A stretch of DNA of 64,000 bases from Amaurobius ferox (lineage: Eukaryota > Arthropoda > Arachnida > Araneae > Amaurobiidae). The notes under the pieces were generated by a model. The model ran no database searches, was not told the DNA's origin, and was given only the letters and a program-made list of their open reading frames with translations. Positions within the stretch are counted from its first letter, which is position 1. Every line of letters begins with the position of its first letter. Where the stretch lies: positions 62,585,826 to 62,649,825 of the forward strand of contig OX578138.1 in the NCBI GenBank assembly GCA_951213105.1, read 5' to 3'. A program made the position numbers and the translations under genes. Below are positions 12,666-23,600 of this stretch, piece by piece.

Positions 12666-13555
12666 AAACCAGAAATAGATTTCACACCAGTTTTAAGTGA
12701 GACAGTTTTATGTTCAATATTTATGGCTGGCTGCAGCAGCCAACAATGCTTCAAACGAAACGACGCCAGGTTTTACAACACTTTGACCCGAGAGATCAAT
12801 TAGGCCATAAACCTAAGAGGCTACATATAGCCACGAGAGTGGGTAAAGATGTTTACCAATGGCAAGATGTCTAGGAGCAGTGCCCTAAAGTCGGCCAATC
12901 AGTGCCAAAGAGGCGTCGAAAACCCAGACCGTCCGGCTCATCCGTGGACATAGAGCAGCAATTTGGGCGGCCGGGAAAAAGCCAAAGAGGCGTGTCAGAC
13001 CTCAGGCAAATGAAGCGGCAACCAAGAGATGAAATTGCATAACTTCTACGAGAATACGAGTTAGCAGTTATGAAACAAGTGATAAAGTAGTTAGTAAAGT
13101 CAGAAGTAAGAGTGAGGTTCTCTACGATAGTACGGAGGCAATACAGACGAGAAGTCATGACGACTTCTACGGAATCCAGAGGGAAAATGTGGAATTATAA
13201 TGTCCTGATTACAGGTTCCAGAAGCGTTGAGAATACAATGAGCAGATGCAGCACACGTAAGGAGCCCAACACGTAGAGTTAAGGCCAGTACGATACGCAG
13301 ATGCAAGAATTGTAGTCTATGGCCAAAGACGAAAGTAAAAGTATATGCCCATTAATAATTGTTGAAGGTCTTAAATAAATTTTAGGCATTTTTAAGTCAT
13401 GGTCTACTTGCTCTCTCCTTCGCAAATAAAATATGCAAATTGTGTAATGAATTTAATAATTAATCAAATGCTGTTAATAAATGAGTTTATTTGTAAAGTT
13501 AACAATGTTGCAATTAATGGAGTAGTATTAAGTTAATAAATATTTTTTTACAGAA
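12666..13555 (-). mobile_element. LTR-type remnant 2, reverse orientation, carrying a SINE fragment
   Basis: Read on the reverse strand this is the same element as remnant 1: internal end (about 13555-13413), LTR (about 13412-12682) with TTGGCCATAGAC, ATTCTTGCATC, CTCGGGTCAAAG, AACATAAAACTGTCTC, and a closing CTGGTGTGA. It is interrupted at 12917-12980 by a 64-bp SINE end with 13-bp flanking duplications. Open frames at 12871-13306 are shadows of LTR sequence and do not resemble known proteins. Confidence 0.5.
12904..12993 (-). mobile_element. 5'-truncated SINE end (64 bp) with 13-bp target-site duplications
   Basis: The copy at 12917-12980 is the 3' portion of the window's main tRNA-SINE, reversed (AACCCAGACCGTCCG ... 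TTTGGGCGGCCGGGAA). It is bracketed by the direct repeat GCCAAAGAGGCGT at 12904-12916 and 12981-12993. Remnants 1 and 3 lack the insert and give empty-site versions (ACGCCTCTTACG and ACGCCTGTATGG on the opposite strand), which supports a real insertion. Confidence 0.8.
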
Positions 13556-13559
13556 TTCG

Positions 13560-14376
13560 CGCAAAAGATAAAATTGGAGGGTTATCAGCGGCACAATGCT
13601 ATAGATTCCACGATTTACGATACTTATGGTCATGTTAATTATAGAATAATTTAATAATCTAAAATCCCAGCTTTAAGTTTCCCTTGTTACTGCACCACAG
13701 AACACATACCTCCAATTTTGTCTTTGTACATTGGCACAGCCGCCTTTGGTTCTGTTTCATAAGTGAACACCGTACTGTACCAACTCACGGTGTTGCACGC
13801 CATCTCGTACGGAAATCGATCACTGAACACGAATCAAACTGACCTCATCACAACTGCATCGCCAGTTGTACAACCTCGAAGTCTGGTACTCTGGCTACAC
13901 TGCGACTCCTGTCTGCTCCGACTGCTCGTGTCGAACTCGAACTTTTGAACTCTCTTGCTGTTAAACTCTCTTACTGTTGTCAACATCTCTGAAACTTTTC
14001 CTATGTTGCAACATCTTTTCGCCTGTGGTCTGACACGCCTGTATGGTTCTGATTGATCGACCTTAAAGCAATGTGACCATACATCTTGAATAATTGGTTA
14101 ACATCTTTACCCAATCTCGTGTCTTCACTTTATTAGTTAACGTTAGGCCGTTTTAACGTTAACGTTTTAACGCTTTAACGTTTTAACGGAATGTTGACGT
14201 TTTAACGTTAGGCCATAAACATGTGGTTAACATGTTTATGGCCTAACATGACCTCTCGGGTCAGGGTGCAATAAAACTGGCGTCCTTAAGTCTGGTGCAT
14301 TGTTTGATATTACAAACAACCATAAATATTCAACATAAAACTGTCTCCGCTAAATCTTGTTTCAAATCTGGTCTCA
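13560..14376 (+). mobile_element. LTR-type remnant 3, right part
   Basis: From about 13740 the sequence follows the LTR body of remnant 1 and ends with AACATAAAACTGTCTCCGC and CTGGTCTCAT. An insert absent from the other copies lies at about 14136-14247: a short (TTTTAACG)n array and then an 18-bp perfect inverted repeat (arms 14207-14224 and 14230-14247, 5-base loop). About 150 bp at 13560-13735 do not match the other copies, so the nesting model leaves part unexplained. Confidence 0.45.
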
Positions 14377-14383
14377 TATATAT

Positions 14384-14401
14384 ATATACACACACACACA
14401 C

Positions 14402-14449
<48 letters not shown>
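14384..14449. repeat. (CA)n/(TA)n microsatellite at the mariner insertion point
   Basis: A short (AC) run and a long (TA) run sit directly against the mariner left terminus. The open frame 14295-14654 reads through this simple sequence and is not a gene. Confidence 0.8.
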
Positions 14450-14453
<4 letters not shown>

Positions 14454-16010
14454 GGTTACACTGAAATTTTTGAGATACGGCTAACTGGTATAAGTTACAC
14501 TTACCAACTCTTAGCAGTATTCAAAGTACTCCCCTCCAACATCATTGCACTTTTATTGGCGAATTTTCAAAAATGTAATGCTTCAAGCCACCCATTTCTT
14601 GGAATCGATGAAAAATATGCTTTTATAGCCTCATCAATCTCAACTTCGGAATAAAATCGACGCCCACGTACTTTTTTTTAGATTAAAAAAGTCACACATA
14701 GCAAGATCAGGGGGCGCGGTAGCCCATTGGTTAGCGCGCTGGAGTTGCACTCGATAGGCCCGGGTTCGATTCCAGCCACTGCCAAAAAACTGCCGCCGTG
14801 TTCATGCAGAGTACGATCACGTTAAACATGTGGGTCCGAAAGTCCTTCCGAGAGGTTGGTGGTAGGGGAAGGAGGGTACGGTCCCTGTGGATGCCTCCCC
14901 CACTGGGTTCCGGTCCAAATTGAGTGGCACTTCCCGGCCGTCCAAACAGTTACCTTACACCTTTCTGGTAGGTCGGACGGTCTGGGTTTCAACAACAACA
15001 ACACATAGCAAGATCAGGAGGATTGTGTGGATGTTCTATCACTTTGATGTGTTTTTGTTCAAGAAATTCGACTGTCATTCGACTGAATGAGAAGATGCAT
15101 TGTAATGGTGAAGCATGAGTTCCCTAACATTCACTTCTTGAAGAATTTCTGGAAGACACTTAGTGGTGTACCTGTTAGCTGTAACTGTATTCTGCCCCTC
15201 TAGCTTTATGGCTTTGACCACACCTGTTCTTCTGAAGAACACGACATATATTCATATATTACTTTTGACATTTCTAGTTGTCTTTTCACCATTGTTAGTT
15301 TGGGGGTCATATTCAAAGACCCATACTTTACTTTCTTGACGTATTGGAACGTCAAAAAACGGTATATACGTTTCTTCACCAGTTATGATTTCAGAAATAA
15401 TGCGCTGCCCACCATCATTAAGTAATTTTAGGGTTTCTTTACTGATTCTGACGCGCTCCTATTTTTGGTGTTCTATTACATTATGGGTGTCCCAACGACA
15501 AACTAATTTTTTCATATGCAGTTCTTCATGAATAATTTCATGTATAGCTGCGGATCCAATGTTAAGTTTCGTCTGTATCATTTGGTAGATGCAGCGATTA
15601 TCATCGATTACATTTTTCGAAAGGCGGCACATTTTCAACGGTCAAAGGTCTTCCTGTGTGCTGTTCATCTAGGAGAGAATTTCGACCTCTTCTATATAAA
15701 CTCTGTAAACTATCTGAATACAGTGGCACGAGATAGAACATCATTTCCATACGCTAATTGTAGACGTTGAAAACATTGTTCTTGATTTAGCCCAACTTTA
15801 AAAACATAGAAAATCATAGCTCGATAATGCTCTCGCGTCAACTCCGTTTTCTTTTCTTTCAAAATTTATTCTATGATAGCTAAATTGTAAATGTTCCCAC
15901 ATTTTATCGTCTGCGGACATAAAAGAGTTCAAATTTAAATATCCGACCAATATTTTTTTTTCTTGCGCTTATCGTCTGCCCCTGCCTCAAGAATTTCAGT
16001 GTGACTCTCG
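14450..16010 (-). pseudogene. Full-length but dead mariner transposon, transposase on reverse strand
   Basis: Both termini are present: TGAGGGTTACACTGAAATTT at 14450 and, inverted, CGAGAGTCACACTGAAATTC at 16010, each next to a TA dinucleotide, the usual mariner target. Removing the SINE and its duplicated site leaves about 1.25 kb, normal for mariner. The reverse strand encodes a cut-and-paste transposase remnant in several frames: REHYRAMIFY, NQEQCFQRLQLAYGND, NIGSAAIHEIIHEELHMKK, TGDET (first catalytic Asp), HHYNASSH (where mariners have HHDN, so the second Asp is Tyr) and PPDLAMCD (third Asp present). Frameshifts, stops, the Asp-to-Tyr change and the SINE between LAM-CD and the rest make it inactive. 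Confidence 0.9.
14694..15018 (+). mobile_element. tRNA-derived SINE (SINE-1) inserted in mariner, 18-bp duplications
   Basis: The 289-bp SINE (14712-15000) begins GGGCGCGGTAGCCCATTGG with a tRNA-type box A (TAGCCCATTGGTTAGCGCG) and box B (GGGTTCGATTCC). A body follows with CGATCACGTTAAACATGTGG and TCCGAGAGGTTGGTGGTAGG. The 3' part has complementary TTCCCGGCCGTCC and GGTCGGACGG, and the tail is (CAA)n. The direct repeat ACACATAGCAAGATCAGG at 14694-14711 and 15001-15018 is the duplicated target and is mariner coding sequence. Confidence 0.93.
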
Positions 16011-16039
16011 TATGTGTATGTGTGTGTTTGCACCGTGAT

Positions 16040-16260
16040 GTATTCAACATTCATTTGTAAAAACTGTATGTGGTGGAAAAAATAATCTCTGTTTTATAAT
16101 CAGCATATCGATAATAACATAAATCAATTGAAAACTTGATAACAAGGAGAAAAGTATCATTCGTAAGCTTGTGTTATTAAATGATTCTAAAAAGGAAATT
16201 AAAGGGAACGCATTAATTTTATCTTTTAAAATGTAACACAACGGGCGAAATGCAGAGAAA
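16040..16260 (-). repeat. Dispersed repeat R3, reverse copy
   Basis: Inverted counterpart of 11400-11600 (GGGCG, AACACAACGGGC, AAAGGGAACGCATTAATTTTA, GCTTGTGTTATTAAATGAT). The small open frame 16044-16241 on the reverse strand is analogous to the one in the forward copy, so it reflects shared repeat DNA and does not suggest a gene. Confidence 0.55.
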
Positions 16261-17297
16261 TTTCTAAAATATAGTTTTTCAGATTGAAGTATATTTTGAA
16301 TACATTTACTTCAAATTTATGTTTTACACAATGATCCAATACTTATCAAGTTTTTAATATTCACCAACTGAAATTACAGTTTTTTCAAAAAATAATTATA
16401 TAACTGCAGTATAAAGAAAACAGAAGTCAACCGGCTATTACTGCGCCATAGATTTCATTCATGGCAAATTTCAAAACTTCTAAGATTATTGGAAGCCAAC
16501 GATTAGCTTTAAGTCAAGATTCCAATAGTTAAGGAAAGGAATGAAAAGCGCCAAAGCTTCCATTTTCAGTCATGTGTGTAGGGAAATTTATTTTCACTGG
16601 AGAAAAATTTATTTTCTATTTTTAGTGCATTTTGAAATAAAAGCGTTTTTTTAAAAATATTTTTTAATTATTTTATACTTTTGAGGAGCAGAGGATAGTG
16701 AATGAACTGGCGCTGGAGGAAGTAGAAATACTAGGGGGAATGGGAAGGGGGTCAACTCAAATTTAATAGAATAGTGCATTGCCATCAGGAATAATTTAAG
16801 ATTTCAAAATGTCAATCGATCACAGGATATAAATGTGCAAGCTAAATAAAGGCGAATAACCAGAGTTCGACATGATAACATCATATAAAATCAAATAAGC
16901 GCCAAAGTAACTCATATTTTGTGTACTTCTAATTGGCAAATAACAGCTATAAGAAATATTCTTATCATTTGCTAAAATATATAGTATATATATTAACCGT
17001 CTTTAATAATTTGAAACAAGTGAAGTTTTTTTATATAAAACTGTTTTGGATAATATATTCCAAAACTAGCAAAAAATCGCCAATATGGTGATAAATCGTC
17101 AAATATGGCAACTCTGCTCCTAAAAGCCAAATTACGGCTACTCTACATTCCTGTTGTGGGGAATGTAAAGGACTCAAACAGCCCCAAGCTAAGTCATTTT
17201 ACATGTTTGCAGCAATACAAAGTGGCGGTAGAAGAACAGTTTGTGGGTCACCAAATTTTAGGCTATTATAATTTTTGGTGGCAGGAATCAATGTATT
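16261..17297. other. AT-rich DNA without a recognisable gene
   Basis: Anonymous sequence. A GGAGG-rich patch lies near 16680-16755. Near 17070-17110 there are a few CGCCAATATGG and CGTCAAATATGGC motifs like those of the family-1 module. Confidence 0.45.
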
Positions 17298-17447
17298 ACT
17301 TTCCTTATATACATAATGTATAAGGAAAGTATTGTGATGGGGTCGAAAATTTGAATTAGAGTTTTCGACAGGAGAGCACGTATCAAGCATCCCTGATCAC
17401 GAATCAAACATTCTTGAGGTGATGTATGTGTGTGTGTATGTGTGTGT

Positions 17448-17505
<58 letters not shown>

Positions 17506-18305
17506 GGGTGTGAATGTGCATGTGTGTTCGTGTGTGTCAGTGAATCTGTGGAGACGATAACTGACGAACAAATGGATCGATTTGAATGAAATTTGTACAA
17601 AAATCACAATGCATGAATACTGGAAGCCTATTGCTTTTAAACGTAATGGAATGTTCAGAACCCCCCTACATTGTTGAGTGAAATTTTGAAAAAATCATCA
17701 AAAAATCAGTACTTCTAATAAAGATACGCGTATAGACATTTCTAATGTAATTTTTCCTTAGAAAACGATTGACATAAACTTTAGAAAGCTAGCATGAACC
17801 GTTCTCGAGATATTGCACATTTTTAAAATAAATTTATCAAAAAATCCCATAAATTAAAAAATATATATTAACTGTTGAAAAACATGTTCATTTTTCATAT
17901 GTAATATCAAGCGATAAATTGGGTGACATCATTCTCGTGGATCTAGCTCGTTTCATTCATGAGAAAAGATACTTTGAGTAATAGTTTTCTATTTGAATGC
18001 CAATAGTTATTTATCTGTTATAAGGATAACTTATTTCTCCGTCCATAACGCTTGGCGAGATTTTGCCGCTGAATTTGGCGGAATGTCGCCAACTTGGGAA
18101 CTTTTTTAAATGCTGCCAAATTAAAGGAAATCTCGCCAAATGGATAAAAATGTCACTAAATCAGTGAAAATTACGACTAATTGACGAAAATTCAATTTCT
18201 TGGAAAGAATATAAATAGCTACTATAAGAAAAACCTATTTTTTTACTGTAAAAATAGTAAATTCACTGCATTATATAAGGAAAGTCATGTGATGCCCACA
18301 TCAGA
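17298..18305 (-). mobile_element. Family-1 element, copy C, with long GT tract
   Basis: Reverse-oriented full copy. The hairpin (ACTTTCCTTATATA ... TATAAGGAAAGT) comes first, then GGGGTCGAAAATTTG and a (GT)n microsatellite at about 17426-17538, the longest in any copy. The conserved body, the TTGGCGA module near 18050-18140 and the terminus CCACATCAGA against a T run follow. The extra length (1008 bp) is mostly microsatellite expansion. Open frames made of His-Thr or similar repeats on this tract are artefacts. Confidence 0.75.
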
Positions 18306-18533
18306 TTTTTTTTTAGGTTGCAATGTATTTGCACCGAATACAAGTGTCGATTGCGCCCTTTCCATTCGCAAAGGAAGCAAGGGAGCATAGGAAATTTGAA
18401 TAGCATCTTACACAAAAATATAGCAATAACTTTCAAGTTCCTGCACATTGGGCATTTGTGTTCATGATGTTTTATTTTTTCGCGCAATATTTCCATAGTT
18501 TCTTACATATATTTACGTTTCATAGCTTCAACC

Positions 18534-18850
18534 TATAATTTATTGTAGGGCCGGATTACTCAGTGTTTAAGGCACGGTAATTGCACTCGGAGGACCAGAG
18601 TTCGATTTTCGGCTCCTACCAAACTCTTCCTTTGTTCACGCGTAGTACGAATACACTCAATCTGTGGGTCTGAAAGTCCATACGGGAAGTTGGTGGCAGG
18701 GGAAGGAGCGTACAGTCCCCGTGGATGTCACCCCTCACTGGATTCAGGTTTAAACTGGGAGGCACTGTTTCGACCGTCCAAGCAGAGACCTAATATATTC
18801 AAATAGGTCGGACGGTCTTTGTCTAAAGAAATAAAGTATATAATTTATTG
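18534..18850 (+). mobile_element. tRNA-derived SINE, divergent subfamily, 12-bp duplications
   Basis: A SINE of about 293 bp begins GGGCCGGATTACTCAG, with box A around TACTCAGTGTTTAAGGC and box B AGAGTTCGATTTTC. The body is recognisably the same as SINE-1 (GTGGGTCTGAAAGTCC, AAGTTGGTGGCAGGGGAAGG, GGTCGGACGGTCT), but the head and tail differ (tail AAGAAATAAAGTA in place of CAA repeats). The target duplication TATAATTTATTG flanks it at 18534-18545 and 18839-18850. Confidence 0.85.
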
Positions 18851-18931
18851 CACCTTCCAGTTTTATTAACAGTTTTTGCTTTGAAAAAAAGCAAAAAAAC
18901 CTGAAAAAAGGACAGCTATGCCGATTTTTTT

Positions 18932-19869
18932 ACTTTCCTTGTATACATAATGTATAAGGAAATTATTGTGACGGTGTCGAAAATTCGAATTCGAGTTTTC
19001 GACGGGAGAGCACGTTTCAAGCATCCCTGATCACGAATAAAACATTTTTGAAGTGATGTCTGTGTGTGTGTGTGAAAGTATGTGCGTGTGTGTGTGTCAG
19101 TGAGTCTGTGGAGACGATAACTGACGAACGAATGGACCGATTCGAACGAAATTTGGTACAAAAATCACAATCCGTATGCACTGGAAGCCTATAGTTTTTA
19201 TACGCAATCGAATGTTCAAAACCCCCCTAAATTTTTAAGTGAAATTTTGAAAACATCGTCAAAAAATCAAAACCGCTAATAAAATTACGTAAATAGACAT
19301 TTATTATGTAATTTTTCATTAGAAAACGATTGACATAAATTTTAGAACGCTAACATGAACCGTTCTCGAGATATTGCACATTTTTCAAAAAAATTATCAA
19401 AAAGTTATATAAAATAAAAGAAATATTTCTTATTGAGATACATGTTCTCTTTTCATATCTAATACCATGCGATAAATTGGGTGACATCATTCTCGTGGAT
19501 CTCGCTCGTTCCATTCATGAAAAAAGATATTTTGAGTAATACTTTTGTATTTGAACTGCAATAGTCATTTATCTGCTGTACTATGAATAACTTATTTCTC
19601 CGTCCATAACGCTTGGCGAGATTTTGGAGACGAATTTGGCGGAATGTCGCCAACTTGGCGACACTCTTAATTGTTGCCAAATTAACAAAAATCTCGCCAA
19701 ATTGATAAAAATGACGCTAAATCAATGAAAATGACGACTAATTGAAGAAAATTCAATATCTTGGGCCGAATATAAGTATCTACTAAAAGAATAACATTTT
19801 TTTTTTTTACTGTGAAAGGAGTAAATTCATTGCATTATATAAGGAAAGTCATGTGTTGCCCACATCAGA
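18932..19869 (-). mobile_element. Family-1 element, copy D
   Basis: Reverse-oriented full copy. It has the hairpin ACTTTCCTTGTATACATAAT / GTATAAGGAAAT, a short GT tract (19060-19100), the conserved body and module (TTGGCGGAATGTCGCC near 19636), and the terminus CCCACATCAGA against T6. The last arm base of the hairpin is changed. Confidence 0.75.
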
Positions 19870-20294
19870 TTTTTTAAAATATATACGCTTTAAAATATTA
19901 AAAACAAATAATTTACGAGAACAGTGCACTTGATAGACAAAATATGTGTCTGTTTCGAACTCAGCATAATAAGATTCGTATAAAACAGTCAATATTTTCC
20001 AAACAAGAAAATGCATAAGGAAATAGAACAACGTAAGAAAGCATAAATAACACAAAAATGCAGCATGCAGTTGTGAAATGGGTAATTTCTCTTCTTTACT
20101 TGTTGGTTGTGTTGCACTGACGTAGGGGGATCCAGCATATATTCAAAAGAGCTCTATACTACATTATTGTGCTGTTTGTGCTTAGTTACGTTGTCCTACC
20201 TTACCTTATCCTTTGCACAAAGTGTATTTTACTTATTGAAGTCCTTGTGTAATCAATTGTTCAAATAATTTTCAAGTTTTTTTTTTTAATTTTT
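19870..20294. other. Spacer between copies D and E
   Basis: No gene or repeat recognised; the reverse open frame 19849-20055 overlaps the element terminus and has no domain. Confidence 0.4.
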
Positions 20295-21211
20295 ACTTTC
20301 CTTATATACATAATGTATAAGGAAAGTATTGCGACGGGCTCGAAAATTCGAATTAGAGTTTTCGACGGGAGAGCACGTTTCAAGCATCCCCGATCACGAA
20401 TCGAGCATTTTTGAAGTGATGACTGTGTATGTGTGTGTGTGTGTCAGTGAGTCTGTGGAGACGATATCTCACGAACGAATAGAGCGATTCGAATGAAATT
20501 TTGTACAAAAATCACAATCCGTGAATACTGGGAGCCGATTGTTTTAAAACACAATCGAATGCTCAGAACCCCCCTATATTTTCGAGTTAAATTTTGAAAA
20601 AATCATCAAAATATCAAAGCCTTTAGTAAAGTTACGCAAATAGGCATTTCTTATGTAATTTTTCCTTAGAAAACGATTGATATAAACTTTAGAACGCTAA
20701 CGTGAACCGTTCTCGAGATATTTCACATTTTTCAAATAAATTCATCAAAAAATCCCATAAATTAAAAAAAAATATTAACTGTTAAGAAACATGTTCACTT
20801 TTCATATGTAATATCATGCGATAAATTGGGTGACATCATTATCGCGGATCTAACTCGTTCCATTCACGAGAAAAGATACTTTGAGTAATACTTTTGCATT
20901 TGAAAACGAATAGTCATTTATCCGCTGTAAAAATAACTTATTTCTCCGTCCATAATACTTAGAGAGATTTTGGCGACGAATTTATCGGAATGTCGCCAAC
21001 TTGGCGACATTTTTAAATGTTGCCAAATTAACGAAAAGCTCGCCAAATGGATAAAAATGACGCTAAATCAATGAAAATGACGACTAATTGAAGAAAATTC
21101 AATATCATGTAAAGAATATAAGTATCTAATATAAAAATAACATTTTTTTGTCTGCAAAATCAGTAAATTCATTGCATTATATAAGGAAAGTCATTTGCTG
21201 CCCACATCAGA
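20295..21211 (-). mobile_element. Family-1 element, copy E
   Basis: Reverse-oriented full copy with an intact hairpin (ACTTTCCTTATATA ... TATAAGGAAAGT), a short GT tract (20424-20445), the full body, the module near 20960-21060 and the terminus GCCCACATCAGA against a T run. Confidence 0.75.
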
Positions 21212-21995
21212 TTTTTTTATTTTAGTTTCCGGCGTATTACTTTAAAACAAATTGTTAAACCTATTTCTATAAAATGAGCTCAATACTCTTGCATTATTAT
21301 AGGTAGAAACGCATCGTTATAAATAGAATCCAAATGCACTTGTTTGTCCTTTTAAAATTCAATCAACGCACTTCTTGAACCTCCAAACGGCGGGTCTTAC
21401 ATTTAAATGATCCTAGTATAACTCAAATAAGCATGCTTACCTTACACGAGCGTTTAAACTTAATTAAGTTCGTATTCCTAAAATCTTAATATTCAGCTAG
21501 CATTAAACTACCGTGACAGCAATATCTATCTATTCTTATTAAACTTCAAGATTTCTAAAGCAGTTTAAGTGTAAACAAGGTTTGAATTTGCAATTAGTCT
21601 AAAATCTTTAAAATCTATTGTTTAAAAAATTCCACTGAATATTTGCTGCAAGATGTCCTGTTTAAATTACAAAAAACGTTTTTAAGTTAAATAAAAATAA
21701 TTATTTTAAATTAATTTCTTAATTGAAATTTGTAGAAGTACCATGTCTGAAAATATTGTGAAAATTAATAAAACATTTTAAGGTATTTATTCTTAAGTAA
21801 TTAAAGTGATTACATGTCAACATCAATAATGCATTAAATCAAAGACAAAAAATCGTTGATTAAAATGCCATTTAATAAAAACCGTCCTTTATGACGCACA
21901 AATATTAAAAAACGTCAAAGTGCTTTCGGGTATTATCGTATCGGGTATGATAACACCCTTCATGAAGGTCATCTGTCAATGTTTTGAGAATAGCA
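21212..21995. other. AT-rich DNA without a recognisable gene
   Basis: No coding signal. The open frame 21905-22270 on the reverse strand and its forward counterpart belong to the SINE that follows. Confidence 0.45.
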
Positions 21996-22300
21996 GCCGC
22001 TGTTTTGTTGTTGTTGAGACCCAGACCATCCGACCTACCAGAAAGATGTAAGGTAACTGTTTGGACGGCCGGGAAGTGCCACCCAATTTTGACCATGACC
22101 CAGTGGGGGAGGCATCCACAGGGACCGTATCCTCTACTACCAACCTCTCGGAAGGACTTACGGACCCACATGTATAACGTGATCGTACTCCGCGTGAACA
22201 CGGCGGCAGTTTTGGCAGTGGCGGGAATCGAACCCGGACCTACCGCGCGCAATTCCCGCGCGCTAACCACTGGGCTGCTGCGCCCTAGCCTCTGTTTTGT
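21996..22300 (-). mobile_element. tRNA-derived SINE-1, reverse orientation, 13-bp duplications
   Basis: SINE-1 in reverse: tail (TTG)n at 22009, the GACGGCCGGGAAG body, then box B (GGAATCGAACCC) and box A (GCGCGCTAACCACTGGG) ending at TGCTGCGCCCTA. Near-identical flanks GCCGCTGTTTTGT (21996-22008) and GCCTCTGTTTTGT (22288-22300) are the target duplication with one substitution. Confidence 0.9.
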
Positions 22301-22802
22301 GAAATTATTTTCAGCAGTATTTTGAGAATAATATCGCTTATTTTGTGAAATTAGTGGAGCATTTAAGTGCTGTTTGATTCTATATTGCTCATGTTTATTT
22401 TGTACTTGTGAATAAACGTAAGTTATCCAGAAACTTGGACTCGTTTTTGTATCCTATGTACACACCCACGATTCTGTGGATACGTTGGTAATAATATCGT
22501 ATTTATGCATACGTTTCTAACATCAGGAAACTTTAAAAATGTTAACAAAATAGTTCCGTCAGTATTCCATCAGGAAAACTTGAAAATTTTGAGTCTCTTT
22601 AATACACAAATTTAATATGCCGCAGATTGGTCACGTAAGAATTACATATTAATTAAGTAAACGAACTAAATAAATATTTCTGAAAAACCTTCATAAAAAG
22701 ATTCCGGTTGAAAAAGAACAATTTGTCGCCGCTGGGCAAAAATGGAACATTTCTGACTTTCGCATGATATATTTCTATTCTACTAAGCCAGTTATTTTTG
22801 TG
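22301..22802. other. Anonymous DNA, possibly an LTR fragment
   Basis: Duplicated phrases TTTTGAGAATA and a polyadenylation-like AATAAA in GTGAATAAACGTAAG near 22410 are compatible with a decayed LTR, but I find no boundaries or partners. Confidence 0.25.
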
Positions 22803-23600
22803 GACATTATTGAACCAGAATCAAAACTGTTCTTATATCTTTCATTTATTGAATGCATTTATTGTATTTATAGTTAAATAGATGAGAATATGAAATAATA
22901 AATATAAAGGAATTCTAAGCGAAATTCTTTATAAAAATGAGCATAGTATTCATCTTACTTAATAAAGAAAATTGTATGTCTGTGTGTGTGTGTGTGTGTG
23001 CGTGTGTCTGTGTGTGCGTGTATGTACGTGTGTGTGTGTGTGCGCGTGTGTCTGTGTGTACGTGTATGTATGTGTGTGTGTGTTTGTGTCTGTGTGTGTG
23101 TGTTTGTGACATTATTGAACCAGAATCAAAACTGTTCTTATATCTTTCATTTATTGAATGCATTTATTGTATTTATAGTTAAATAGATGAGAATGTGAAA
23201 TAATAAATATAAAGGAATTCTAAGCGAAATTCTTTATAAAAATGAGCATAGTATTCATCTTACTTAATAAAGAAAATTGTATGTCTGTGTGTGTGTGTGT
23301 GTGCGTGTGTCTGTGTGTGCGTGTATGAACGTGTGTGTGTGTGTGCGAGTGTGTCTGTGTGTACGTGTATGTATGTGTGTGTGTGTTTGTGTCTGTGTGT
23401 GCGTGTATGTATGTGTGTGTGTGTGTTTGTGCGTGTGTCTGTGTGTACGTGTATGTATGTGTGTGTGTTAGTTTGTGTGTCAGTGTGTGTGTGTGTCAGT
23501 GTGTGTGTGTGTGTGTCAGTGTACGTGTACGTGTACGTGTATGTGTGCGTGTGTGTCAGTGTATGTGTGTGTATGTATGTGTGTGTGCGTGTGTGTGTGG
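22803..23600. repeat. 305-bp tandem duplication ending in GT microsatellites
   Basis: The segment from GACATTATTGAACCAG to ATTGTATGTCTG (22803 and again from 23108) is repeated almost identically with a period of 305 bp. Each copy leads into a (GT)n tract: about 22980-23106 and 23283-23600. The second is longer and has higher-order interruptions (CGTGTGTCTGTGTG, GTACGTGTATGTATG). Open frames up to 180 codons read through it in several frames as Cys-Val or Thr-His repeats and are artefacts. Confidence 0.9.

Noticed and set aside
14295..14654. 119-codon forward frame
   Set aside because: It joins LTR remnant, (TA)n microsatellite and the non-coding strand of mariner; no real gene would span these.
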